Source: CBDBCU01 sp965243185 (lineage in GTDB: Bacteria > Chloroflexota > Dehalococcoidia > Lucifugimonadales > UBA3495). Taken from it: a DNA stretch of 64,000 nt. Where the stretch lies: the NCBI GenBank assembly GCA_965243185.1, contig OZ251531.1, forward strand, positions 1,798,001-1,862,000, given 5' to 3'. Shown here piece after piece: positions 26,506 to 34,880 of the stretch (position 1 is its first letter; each line of letters begins with the position of its first letter). Made by a program: the position numbers and the translations under genes. The notes below the pieces were generated by a model. That model searched no databases. It was not told where the DNA came from and saw only the letters and a program-made list of their open reading frames with translations.

Positions 26506-26688
26506 TTAGACGCCGTTAAGGGCGTCCAGTTCCCGCTCAATCCGGCGGGCTTCAGCCAAGTCCCGCTGAACGCGCTGCTGCTCGGACAGGGCCGGGCCGG
26601 AAAGCCAGGCGTAGGCGACGATGATTTCCTTGGCCACCCGCTCCAGGAAAGCGGCGGTTTCGGGGTTGATGATTTTGGGCGTAGTCAT
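26506..26688 (-). CDS. Short strongly promoted protein B (60 aa)
   Basis: A 60-residue, probably all-helical protein, unknown family. Its core LERVAKEIIVAYAWLSGPAL and following SEQQRVQRDLAEARR closely match the neighbour at 26747. Ribosome site AAGGAGTGA precedes the ATG. It lies 58 bases after that neighbour, with a terminator only after this second gene, so both are probably made from one strong promoter. The charged, heptad-like C-terminus (RVQRDLAEARRIERELDAL) suggests a coiled coil. No Cys or export signal. Confidence 0.72.
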   Translation of the reverse strand: MTTPKIINPETAAFLERVAKEIIVAYAWLSGPALSEQQRVQRDLAEARRIERELDALNGV

Positions 26689-26746
26689 TGTTGTTCACTC
26701 CTTTTGGTGACGCCGGGGGTTATAGGCTGTTTTGGGTTGACGGGGG

Positions 26747-26929
26747 CTAAAAGGCGTCGGTTAAGCGGTTGCGGCCGGCGATTTCCGCCAGTTCCCGATG
26801 CCGCCGTTCCTGTTCGGACAAAGCCGGCCCGGCCAGCCAGGAATAAGCCGAACCCAGCTCTCGGGTAACCCGGCTGAGCAGCCCGTCGGGGCGGTGGTCA
26901 AAATGGACGCTGAGGTGCGTGTGCATCAT
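26747..26929 (-). CDS. Short strongly promoted protein A (60 aa)
   Basis: A 60-residue protein, paralogous to the one at 26506: LSRVTRELGSAYSWLAGPAL then SEQERRHRELAE. The N-terminus is His-rich (MMHTHLSVHFDHRP), which is unusual and could bind metal. Strong ribosome site AAAGGAGGAATTAAGG before the ATG pair, and a good promoter upstream. Function unknown. No modifying enzyme, transporter or immunity gene is adjacent, which argues against a classical bacteriocin or RiPP cluster. Confidence 0.72.
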   Translation of the reverse strand: MMHTHLSVHFDHRPDGLLSRVTRELGSAYSWLAGPALSEQERRHRELAEIAGRNRLTDAF

Positions 26930-26991
26930 CCTTAATTCCTCCTTTCTCTAGTCAGCAGGATAATACTGACTGGCATTTACTATTCAATTAA

Positions 26992-27020
26992 ATAATATAC
27001 CCTCCGCAGTATCCTGTCAA
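26992..27020 (-). promoter_or_regulatory. Promoter of the short-protein operon
   Basis: Minus-strand TTGACA (27015-27020), 17 bases, TATTAT (26992-26997), followed by an AT-rich untranslated leader of about 55 bases. Confidence 0.75.
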
Positions 27021-27156
27021 GGGATATTGCCGGCAATTTATTATTCAATTATTGAATACCATTATCAAAGTTTGTGGGGGCGATTAACGGAAAGTAAAGG
27101 CAATATAATGGCTTTATTTCGTCAGTATTATAACGAAATCAGTAACGCGAGTCAAG

Positions 27157-27190
27157 TCAAAAAGCCGGGGCGGCCCCAGCCGCCCCGGCT
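27157..27190 (-). terminator. Terminator after the LLM oxidoreductase gene
   Basis: A 12-bp stem AGCCGGGGCGGC / GCCGCCCCGGCT with a 4-base loop, followed on the minus strand by TTTTTGACTT. It lies 32 bases after the LLM frame. Confidence 0.85.
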
Positions 27191-27221
27191 TATCCCTTAT
27201 CCCGGCTGTGGGCAGAACTGC

Positions 27222-28129
27222 CTACCGCCGCCATTCCCCCACGGCGTCCAGCGCCTCCCGGAACCGTACGATGGCTTGGATATGTTCATCCACTCCGCTT
27301 AATCCGCCGCGCCGGGCCTCCACGGTGACGGCAACGGCGTCCAACGCCGCCCAAGCTTGGGCTTCGTCCACCCAATCCTCCGGTGGCTTGCCGTCAATGC
27401 GGATGCGGCCCTCAATGCCCACGGCAGCCGGCTCCCGCCCGGCGTCCCGGACATACTGCCGCAAAGTTGCGATGGCTTCCCGCCCGGCGCCGCCGGTGGA
27501 AAGTTGGGAAACCAGCCATCGGAGATCGTCGCAATGCGGCGCAGTACCGGCTCCGGCGGCAAGGGGCTGCCGCTGCTGCCAGCCCCCAGCCACACCGGGA
27601 TGGGACGCTGTACCGGCAAGGGGTTGATGCCGGCGGCGCTGACCTGATGCCACCGCCCATTGAAATCCACCACTTCCTGCGTCCACAAAGCCCGCAGCAG
27701 GGCAATCTGTTCCTCACTTCGCCGCCCCCGGTCGTGAAAGTTGCGGTTCAGGGCTTCATATTCCACATGATTCCAGCCCACGCCAACGCCCAAGCGCAGG
27801 CGGCCCCGGCTCAGCACATCCACTTCCGCCGCCTGCTTGGCAACCAGAGCCGTAGCCCGCTGCGGCAGGATGAGAATGCCGGTGGTCAAGCCGATTTGCT
27901 CGGTAATGGCGGCCAGGTAGCCCAGCAGGGTAAAGGATTCGTGGATGACGCTGCGGTGGGTGTAGTAGGAGCCGGCAACATGGGCGTGGCGGCGGGCATC
28001 CGCGCCCAGCACATGGTCGGCGACAAAAAGATGGGAATAGCCCAACGCCTCGGCCGCTTGGGCGTACTCCCGGATGGCCCCCGGGTCTGCGCCGATTTCG
28101 GTCTGCGGGAAAATAGCTCCAATCTGCAT
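27222..28129 (-). pseudogene. LLM-class (F420/FMN-type) oxidoreductase, frameshifted
   Basis: The N-terminal frame from ATG 28129 starts MQIGAIFPQTEIGADPGAIR and carries the luciferase-like pattern YSHLFVADHV, GILILPQRATALVAKQAAEV, RLRLGVGVGWNHVEYEAL and ATISDGWFPNFPP. At about 27,495 the frame changes: GAGREAIATLRQYVRDAG, then PEDWVDEAQAWAALDA and a C-terminus ending EALDAVGEWRR continue in a second frame to 27222. One missing base in CCA-CC-GGCGGC restores a single protein of about 303 residues. Family members are flavin- or F420-dependent oxidoreductases of unknown substrate. It could be a real pseudogene or an assembly error. An in-frame start at 28303 is less likely. Confidence 0.75.
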
Positions 28130-28367
28130 AACGCCCCCTAATCCCCATAATGACGCTGCCAATGAACCGGCAGCCTTTGCCAAGTCGGCCTCTTTGAGCA
28201 GCTGTTCAATAGATTGGCTGGCGAGATTCAGTTGGATACCGTAATGGCGGACGGGGCTTTTGTCAAAGGGAATCAGCACCCGGATTGGCAGGGCATTTGA
28301 CACCCCACCCGGGCTGTGTTAAAAGGGTTGCCGGTTATCCAGAAGTTTCGTCAAAGGTTGGCCCGTA

Positions 28368-29351
28368 TTGCTCCGCAACCGACTTTTCCGTTTCCTCGCC
28401 CTTTCTTTGATTCTACTGGCGGTTTTGGGCGGGTTGTCGGCGGCGGATTTTGGCAGCCGGGCATCCGCACCCGATACGGCCTACTTTCCGGGCATTACCC
28501 TTGAGTTGACTGCTGAAGCCAGCAATGCTTTGCAGCAGGCCGGCCAAGCTTTTCCAGAATCCGACGCCGGCTTTTCTGCTTACTATCGCGTTTCCAATGC
28601 CGGCGTTTATGGGCTGGACAAAGCCGCCGTGGACGTCGAAATCTTTGCCCCGGTCAGCTCTGGCGATTTGACCTACCGCGATGGCGTGGCGTCAATTATT
28701 GCTACCGGCGGCAATTATACCATCGCCAGTCTGCCTATCATTAACATCGACTATGTTTCCGACACCGACAAGCTGACAACCACCGTCAATGTCTATTATG
28801 ATGATCAGGGCTGGATTGTGGCTTATCTGCCGGTTAATACGCCCTCCGCGCAAATCTGGCAAGCCCGGGCGTTGGATGCGGAAAACCCATCTTTGTCCGC
28901 TGTCGATACCGTGCTACTCGACGCGATCAATGTTATCTATGTGGACGGGTTAAATAACAGCACGCCCTTGACCACAGCCGCCGATGGCTTTAACTACTAC
29001 CACTGGCAGCATCCGGAGGCCGCCAATTTTCTGATGTTGGCGTTGGCGCATGGCGAACAGGGCGGCGCTAATCAACCGGTTTCCTTTGCCGTGCCGGCGA
29101 CTTTCGAGGTGGCGGAAGTGTCCGCTACGCTGTGGATTAGCCAGGATGTGAACCCTACCGCCCCCTGCGCTAAACTTACCTTGGACGCTGCCGACCTGAT
29201 TGCCCAGCAGTGCGCCAAAGGTTTTTACTACGCTACCGCCGACCTGAACACTTTCAACGCTCAATCCGCCCATGTAATGAAACTGGAGCAGAGCGCGCGG
29301 GACGAAGGGGCCGCCGGCGGGCTGGTGATGCTGGTCTATGCCACGCCGTAA
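28368..29351 (+). CDS. Secreted protein of unknown function
   Basis: A 327-residue protein with a signal peptide (basic start LRNRLFRF, hydrophobic core, cut near GLSAA-DF). The mature part is beta-rich, with two cysteines (APCAKL; AQQCAKG) that could form a disulphide. I recognise no family. The start is a TTG with a weak AAAGG upstream. Its 3' end overlaps the next gene by 14 bases, so the two are translationally coupled. It may be a surface or matrix protein working with the following dockerin-like protein. Confidence 0.65.
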   Translation: MLRNRLFRFLALSLILLAVLGGLSAADFGSRASAPDTAYFPGITLELTAEASNALQQAGQAFPESDAGFSAYYRVSNAGVYGLDKAAVDVEIFAPVSSGDLTYRDGVASIIATGGNYTIASLPIINIDYVSDTDKLTTTVNVYYDDQGWIVAYLPVNTPSAQIWQARALDAENPSLSAVDTVLLDAINVIYVDGLNNSTPLTTAADGFNYYHWQHPEAANFLMLALAHGEQGGANQPVSFAVPATFEVAEVSATLWISQDVNPTAPCAKLTLDAADLIAQQCAKGFYYATADLNTFNAQSAHVMKLEQSARDEGAAGGLVMLVYATP

Positions 29352-30456
29352 CGCCGCGACCGGAGAAACCGCCATAGTCGCCGGCTGGAAACGGGTTAGC
29401 CGAGTTGTGGCGGCCTTGTGCGCTTTAATGGTCGTTGCCGCCGCCATCGAGTTGTTTCACACTGGCAGTTACGCCACGGCCGCCATTGCGCCCCAAACCG
29501 TTACCAAAGATGTCGCCGTTACCGCCATAGTCAACCCCAGCCCGCCTCATGCCCAAGCCGGCGCCGTGTTGACCATCAGCGTTGCCGTGCAAAACTTGAG
29601 CAGCGGTACTGAAACCTTTGCGGTTACGCTGGAGGATACTACCGACAGCAAGGTAGTGAACACCGCATCCATAGCCTTGGCGGCCAACGAAAAAGGGGTA
29701 GTAGTATTTCTTTGGGACACTACGGGGGCTTCAGCCACTCCGATGCCGCCGTCGTTGCCGGGGCGGCCGCATATTCTCAAGGCTACGGCTACCCTGACCG
29801 GCGATTCCAACTCCGCCAACAATTCTCAAACCAATACTCCCGGCATCCTGATTCGGCCGGCACCGGCGCCGATGGTTCCAATGGTTACGATTAGTGACGC
29901 TCCCGATGCTAAATACGGGCCAAACCTGACACTGACCCGTCCTCCCATCGCCACCGCAGCCAGTCCTTTGACTGCTCCCTTTATTGGCTCGGCCCAAGCC
30001 AAGTTGACCAAGACATTGACTCGGCCGGGCCTTGCCACCGTAGGCAGTCCACGGCAGGAGCTTTTTATCGGCGGCGCAGTGGTATCCTATCAACCGGGCC
30101 GGGTTTTCCTGAATCCCTTTCGTCACGGCGAAGTGCGCGGTCGGGTAAAGCTGCAAAACCGGGAGAGCAGCTTGGGCGGGTATGTCCAAGTGGGCGCTGA
30201 GGTCTATTTTCTGGAATCTGACGGCAGCTTTCGGGCGGCGGCGCCGAGCGGCGTCCGGGACATTTACATCCGCGCCCCCGGCTATGTCCCAGTGCTGGTT
30301 CGCCGAGCCAATATCAACCCCGGGGAACTGCTGACGATCCCGGATTTGACCCTGCCCTTTGGCGATGTCAACGGCGACAGCCGGGTGGACATCCTCGATT
30401 TGGGCATCGCCGCCAGCAACTTTGGCGCTACCATCCGGCGGCTGCCCGCGCCCTGA
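29338..30456 (+). CDS. Exported CARDB-like protein with C-terminal dockerin-like repeat
   Basis: A 372-residue protein. A membrane/signal segment lies at about residues 20-40. A CARDB-type beta-sandwich follows (VAVTAIVNPSPPHAQAGAVL, then VAVQNLSSGTETF). A Thr/Pro-rich middle carries two similar TLTRP-type units (LTLTRPPIATAASPL; KTLTRPGLATVGSP). A carboxypeptidase-regulatory-like segment precedes the C-terminal FGDVNGDSRVDILDLGIAA, one calcium-binding dockerin-type loop with the DxNxD pattern. Dockerins normally dock to cohesins; no cohesin gene is in the window. Likely extracellular. A start within the preceding gene signals coupling. Confidence 0.72.
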   Translation: MPRRNAATGETAIVAGWKRVSRVVAALCALMVVAAAIELFHTGSYATAAIAPQTVTKDVAVTAIVNPSPPHAQAGAVLTISVAVQNLSSGTETFAVTLEDTTDSKVVNTASIALAANEKGVVVFLWDTTGASATPMPPSLPGRPHILKATATLTGDSNSANNSQTNTPGILIRPAPAPMVPMVTISDAPDAKYGPNLTLTRPPIATAASPLTAPFIGSAQAKLTKTLTRPGLATVGSPRQELFIGGAVVSYQPGRVFLNPFRHGEVRGRVKLQNRESSLGGYVQVGAEVYFLESDGSFRAAAPSGVRDIYIRAPGYVPVLVRRANINPGELLTIPDLTLPFGDVNGDSRVDILDLGIAASNFGATIRRLPAP

Positions 30457-30477
30457 ACTTACCGGCTGATTTATCCG

Positions 30478-33384
30478 CTACGCCAACGCGTCCCGCAGCA
30501 CTTGTACCAAGTGGCGGGCCGGGCGGCCGACGCCTTGCTCGACTTGCTGGCGGCAGGATACGCCCATTACCGCTACTTCCCATTCCGGGCCTTTGCTGCG
30601 GATGGCCGGGAACAAGGTTTGTTCGCCAATGGTCATTGACACGGCGTAATGTTCCTTCTCGTAGCCGAAGGAGCCGGCCATACCGCAGCAGCCGGAGTTG
30701 ATCAACTCGACTTCGTAGCCCGGCGGCAGGCGCAGGGCGGTCAGGGAGGGCGCGGTACCGACCAGGGATTTCTGGTGGCAATGGCCGTGAAAGAGGATTT
30801 TCTTGGGCAAGTCGGAAAAGTCCAGTTCCAAGTCTCCCTTTTCGTGGAGCATTGCCAAGAATTCGTCAATCAGGTAGCTGTGTTCGGCTACCTGGCGGGC
30901 CCGGTCATCCCGGCAGAATTCCGGGTATTCGTCGCGCAAGGTCAGCAAGCAGCTGGGTTCGCAGCCGATAATGGGGATGCCCTGGTCGGCAAAGGCGTGG
31001 AGCAAATCCACATTGTGGCGGGCATAGGCGGCGGCGTCCTCTAAAAGACCTTTGGAAATCATCGGGCGGCCGCAGCAGCGGGCATTAGCCAACTGGACCC
31101 GGTAGCCGGCGGCCTCGAGGAGTTCTACGGCGGCGATGCCGATTTCCGGGTAGTTGTAGTTCATAAAGGTGTCGTTGAGCAGGGCCACGGTGCCCTTGAC
31201 CGGGCGGTCGGCATTGGACGGCTGGCGGGCGTTGAACCACTGCGGCAAGGTCTGGCCGGCAAAGGCGGGGAGCCGGCGGTCGGGATGGACGCCCAGCAGG
31301 GTGTTGGAAACCCAGCGGCCGAGGAAACTGCCGGCGCCCCAGTTGGACAGGGGGGCCAAGCGGCTGCCCAAGCGGTTGATGCGGTCAATGCGGGCAAAGA
31401 GTTTGGTGCGCAAGGGCATCTTATGGGTTCGGTAGTAGTTGCTGAGAAATTCGTACTTGAGTTTCGCCAAGTCGACGCCGGACTCGCATTCGGATTTGCA
31501 GGCTTTGCACTCGAGGCACAAGTCCATCGCATCGTAGAGACGGCGGTCGCTGATGGTTCCTTCCGGCAAGCGGCCGGAGAGGGCGGCGCGGAGCAGGTTG
31601 GCCCGGCCCCGGGTGGAGTGTTCCTCGTCCCGGGTAGCCATAAAGGAGGGACACATTGTGCCGGTGAGCTTGCGGCACGCGCCCATTCCGTTGCACATTT
31701 CGACCGCCCCGGCGTAGTTGTTATCGCGGGAAAAGTCCAAGTGGGTCGGCAAGGAAGCGGCTTGGTAGTCGCCGCCGTAGCGCAGGTTTTCCCGCATCGG
31801 GGGGCAGTCGATGATTTTGCCGGGATTCATAATGCCTTGGGGGTCAAAGGCGGTTTTCAAGTCCCGGAAGGCTTGATAGATTTCCGGGCCAAACATTTTT
31901 TCCGTCCAGACGCCGCGGACGATGCCATCGCCGTGTTCGCCGCTCATTGAGCCGCCGAACTCCTTAACCAAGTCGCTGACTTCCTCGCCGATGGACAGCA
32001 TCTTGTCAATGCCGGCGTCGCTTTTCAGGCTGACCAGGGGGCGGATGTGCAAGCAGCCGACGCTGGCGTGGCCGTAGTAACCGGCTTGGGTGTCGTGGGC
32101 GCGGACGATTTCATCAAAGCGGCGGACGAACTCGCCCAAGTTTTCCGGGTCAATAGCGGGGTCTTCGACGAAGGGAATGGGCTTGGCATCGCCGTGAATG
32201 CTCATCAGCAAGCCAAGGCCGCCTTTGCGGACATTCCAGACCATATCCTGGTCGGCTTTGGACAGCAGGTTGACACAGGCGTAGCTCAACCGCTGCCGCT
32301 CCATATCAGCTTTAAGGTGGTTCATTTTGGCAGTCAGTTCCCGCTCGGATTCCCCGTAGAACTCGACCAGCAGCATTGCGCCCGGGTCGCCTTGGACAAA
32401 GGCCAAGTTGCGGGACTGGCCCATCGATTCCCGGGAGCGGGTCAGCACCATATCGTCGAGGACTTCCACGGAGGAGGGGCCGTGTTTCAGCACTTCCTTG
32501 GTGGCTTCGCTGGCCGCGAAAATATCCCGGAAGTGGAGGACGGACAAGGAGGTCATTGTTGGGCGCGGCACCAGGTTGATCTTGGTCTCAGTAACAACGC
32601 AGAGGGTGCCCTCGGAACCCACCACCATTTTGGTCAGATTGACCGGTTCCTCGCCGAGGAAAGAGTCGAGGTTGTAGCCGCTGACCCGGCGCATAATTTT
32701 GGGGTAGCGGGCTTCGATTTCCGCCAGATTCTCCCGGGCGATTTGCAGGACGCCGCGGTAAATGTCGGATTCCAGCCCGTCGCCCTTGAGCTTGCTTTCC
32801 AGTTCGTGGGGTTCCAAAGTGCGAAACTGGGCTTGGGCGGCGTCGGACAAGACGACATCGACTTCTTTGATGTGGTCGAGGGTTTTGCCGTAGATGACGG
32901 AATGGGCGCCGCAAGTGTTGTTGCCGATACCGCCGCCGACACAGGCCCGGTTGGCAGTAGTGGGGTCGGGGGCGTATTGCAAGCCGTGAGGCATTAAGTA
33001 GCGGTTCAAGGAATCCAGCACAATGCCCGGCTGCACCCGAACCCATTGCTCCTCTTGATTCAGTTCAATGACCTGGTTCAGGTACTTGCTGAAATCCAGC
33101 ACGATGGCGTGGTTGACCGACTGGCCAGCCAAGCCGGTGCCGCCGGCCCGGGGCAGCACCGGCACTTGGTTATCGCGGGCGATTTCCATTACCGCCAGCA
33201 CATCCTCGACGGTGCGGGGGATGACTACGCCAATCGGCTCCATCTGGTAGATGCTGGCGTCGGTGCTGTAAAGGACGCGGGAAAAGGGGTCGAAGCGGAC
33301 TTCGCCGGAAACCCGTTTTTCCAGGGCTGCGGCCAGTTCGGCCCGTTCCCGGCCTTGAATGCGCTGGGCGGCAGCGGTAGCCAT
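30478..33384 (-). CDS. FAD- and Fe-S-binding dehydrogenase (YdiJ/GlcD-GlcF fusion type)
   Basis: A 968-residue single-chain oxidoreductase. The N-terminal half is a FAD-linked oxidase of the PCMH type (PRAGGTGLAGQSVNHAIVLD; VGGGIGNNTCGAHS) with a C-terminal cap. The second half has an iron-sulfur module: CNGMGACRKLTGTMC and CLECKACKSECES cluster ligands, then two CCG motifs (CCGRPM; CCGMAG) of the heterodisulfide-reductase/GlcF type. Such enzymes oxidise D-2-hydroxyacids (D-lactate, glycolate, D-2-hydroxyglutarate) and pass electrons to quinone. Length and fusion fit YdiJ-type D-2-hydroxyglutarate dehydrogenases, but the substrate is not certain. Stands alone, convergent to the dockerin protein. 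Confidence 0.88.
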   Translation of the reverse strand: MATAAAQRIQGRERAELAAALEKRVSGEVRFDPFSRVLYSTDASIYQMEPIGVVIPRTVEDVLAVMEIARDNQVPVLPRAGGTGLAGQSVNHAIVLDFSKYLNQVIELNQEEQWVRVQPGIVLDSLNRYLMPHGLQYAPDPTTANRACVGGGIGNNTCGAHSVIYGKTLDHIKEVDVVLSDAAQAQFRTLEPHELESKLKGDGLESDIYRGVLQIARENLAEIEARYPKIMRRVSGYNLDSFLGEEPVNLTKMVVGSEGTLCVVTETKINLVPRPTMTSLSVLHFRDIFAASEATKEVLKHGPSSVEVLDDMVLTRSRESMGQSRNLAFVQGDPGAMLLVEFYGESERELTAKMNHLKADMERQRLSYACVNLLSKADQDMVWNVRKGGLGLLMSIHGDAKPIPFVEDPAIDPENLGEFVRRFDEIVRAHDTQAGYYGHASVGCLHIRPLVSLKSDAGIDKMLSIGEEVSDLVKEFGGSMSGEHGDGIVRGVWTEKMFGPEIYQAFRDLKTAFDPQGIMNPGKIIDCPPMRENLRYGGDYQAASLPTHLDFSRDNNYAGAVEMCNGMGACRKLTGTMCPSFMATRDEEHSTRGRANLLRAALSGRLPEGTISDRRLYDAMDLCLECKACKSECESGVDLAKLKYEFLSNYYRTHKMPLRTKLFARIDRINRLGSRLAPLSNWGAGSFLGRWVSNTLLGVHPDRRLPAFAGQTLPQWFNARQPSNADRPVKGTVALLNDTFMNYNYPEIGIAAVELLEAAGYRVQLANARCCGRPMISKGLLEDAAAYARHNVDLLHAFADQGIPIIGCEPSCLLTLRDEYPEFCRDDRARQVAEHSYLIDEFLAMLHEKGDLELDFSDLPKKILFHGHCHQKSLVGTAPSLTALRLPPGYEVELINSGCCGMAGSFGYEKEHYAVSMTIGEQTLFPAIRSKGPEWEVAVMGVSCRQQVEQGVGRPARHLVQVLRDALA

Positions 33385-33480
33385 AGCCTAATCCTCCCCC
33401 GGCAGGTGCGGTTTTGCTGATGAGTGGGCATTAGTTTAAGGGAATGGGGGCGTGAGGGCAAGGGTGGGTTGATTCAAAAG

Positions 33481-33509
33481 TTGACAGCAGTAAAGCCCTT
33501 GGTTAAAAT
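33481..33509 (+). promoter_or_regulatory. Promoter of the 33.6-34.8 kb membrane gene pair
   Basis: TTGACA (33481-33486), 17 bases, TAAAAT (33504-33509), 58 bases before the ATG at 33568. Confidence 0.7.
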
Positions 33510-33567
33510 GCCGTAACTTGCTCTCAATCGGCCGGCGCGGTCTGGCACTGCCGGTTAAGGAGGAATA

Positions 33568-34233
33568 ATGCGTTTCCTGGCGGGGCTCTTGAAATGGGTT
33601 TCCATCGCGGCGGTGGTAGCAGTGGTGGCCGGCATTAGCTGGATTGCCTATGGCAAAGTTAACACGGCGGAGGCGGCCCAATTCGAAGAAAGTATGTCAA
33701 TGGTGCGGCACCAGATTGCCGGGACGCAGCAAACTTTGGAGGATACTGACCGGTTCACCGCGCAAAACAATGTCGCCGAAGTAACCGACATCAATGCCCT
33801 GTTGGGCTTGTGGCAACCGCGTTATGCCGCAGCGCAATCCGCTTTCGCCAAACTTGACTCGGCGATTGCTTTTGCCGAACAGCAGGCCGACAGCTACTTT
33901 GCCGAACAGCGCGCTTGGACTGCCCGGTATAATGACCCGGAGCTTAAAGCCCGGTGGCAAGCCTGGGACGACGCCTTTTTCGCCGATTACCAAGAATGGC
34001 AGCAAGACGCCCACAGCATTCGCGACGAAGCTTCGGCCATTTTGCGGGAGCTGAACGACATTGATATTAACTTGCGAAAGTTGGAACTGTATTCCGGGTT
34101 TTCTTTCACCGGCACTGCTATTGACGCCCTGCCGGCGGAAATCAGGTCCCTGAACAACGAACTTAACGAGTTTGACATTGCCTCGGAAAACATCCGGGCG
34201 GCGATTACCAGATCCCCGTTTGAGGTGGAGTAG
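33568..34233 (+). CDS. Membrane-anchored coiled-coil protein
   Basis: A 221-residue protein with one N-terminal membrane helix (about 10-28) and a long, charged, helical outer part with coiled-coil character. Strong AAGGAGG ribosome site. No family recognised. Its stop codon shares a base with the GTG of the next gene (TAGTG), so they form a translationally coupled pair. It might act as a periplasmic or surface scaffold; this is inference. Confidence 0.72.
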   Translation: MRFLAGLLKWVSIAAVVAVVAGISWIAYGKVNTAEAAQFEESMSMVRHQIAGTQQTLEDTDRFTAQNNVAEVTDINALLGLWQPRYAAAQSAFAKLDSAIAFAEQQADSYFAEQRAWTARYNDPELKARWQAWDDAFFADYQEWQQDAHSIRDEASAILRELNDIDINLRKLELYSGFSFTGTAIDALPAEIRSLNNELNEFDIASENIRAAITRSPFEVE

Positions 34234-34751
34234 TGAGCCGCTACCTTACCGTGGCGATGCGCCTGCTGTTCTTTGCGGCGGCGCTGGGCGTCATTGGCGC
34301 TTACTTTCTGCCCTGGCTTAAACTGGACGGGCCGGCCGGGGCTTACAGCGGCGCGGAATTGATCGCCTTGGCGGTCTCCCCGCAGTGGCAATACTTTAAC
34401 AGCGTCAACTCCGTTCAAGCCGCCGTGCTGGTCGGCGCGCCGTTGGCAATGTTGGGGTTCGCCATCCTCGTCATCAGCAAGTATGTCCGCAGAATGCGGA
34501 CTCCCTTTGCGGTTGTGCTGATGTTGGCGGCCGGTATTGCCTTAATCTTTGGCACTGGCGAATTGGTCGATGGAAACCTGACGCCTTTCGCCGGCCTCTT
34601 GTTGGCAATGGTGCTGGCGGCGGTCCTGCTTTTGCATCAAGGGTTGATTTCGGCTCAAACCGAGCTATGGGAACGCCGTAAATTTCAGTCAGTTTATCGG
34701 GTACTCGGCGTAATTACCGGCGCCGGCGTCCGGCCGTGGCCGACTTCCTAA
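34233..34751 (+). CDS. Four-helix membrane protein
   Basis: A 172-residue integral membrane protein with four predicted helices (about 8-28, 61-82, 90-108 and 118-136) and an extracellular loop between helices 1 and 2. GTG start within TAGTG of the preceding gene. No family recognised. Coupled expression suggests a complex with the coiled-coil membrane protein. Confidence 0.68.
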   Translation: MSRYLTVAMRLLFFAAALGVIGAYFLPWLKLDGPAGAYSGAELIALAVSPQWQYFNSVNSVQAAVLVGAPLAMLGFAILVISKYVRRMRTPFAVVLMLAAGIALIFGTGELVDGNLTPFAGLLLAMVLAAVLLLHQGLISAQTELWERRKFQSVYRVLGVITGAGVRPWPTS

Positions 34752-34800
34752 TCCGGGGTAAGGGAACGCCGTTAGAGCGGCGGCGAGTAGGTATGGCGGT

Positions 34801-34829
34801 TTGACATTTGGGTTCGGGTAAAGTATTAT
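34801..34829 (+). promoter_or_regulatory. Promoter of the S49 protease-lipoprotein operon
   Basis: TTGACA (34801-34806), 17 bases, TATTAT (34824-34829), 51 bases before the ATG at 34881. Confidence 0.75.
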
Positions 34830-34880
34830 GCCGGCAGTGACGCCGGTGACTATTCTGACATTCCGGCAGAGGCGGGTTAT

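Noticed and set aside
24964..26929. RiPP or bacteriocin precursor cluster
   Set aside because: No double-Gly leader, no Cys-rich core, and no modification, protease or transporter genes nearby.
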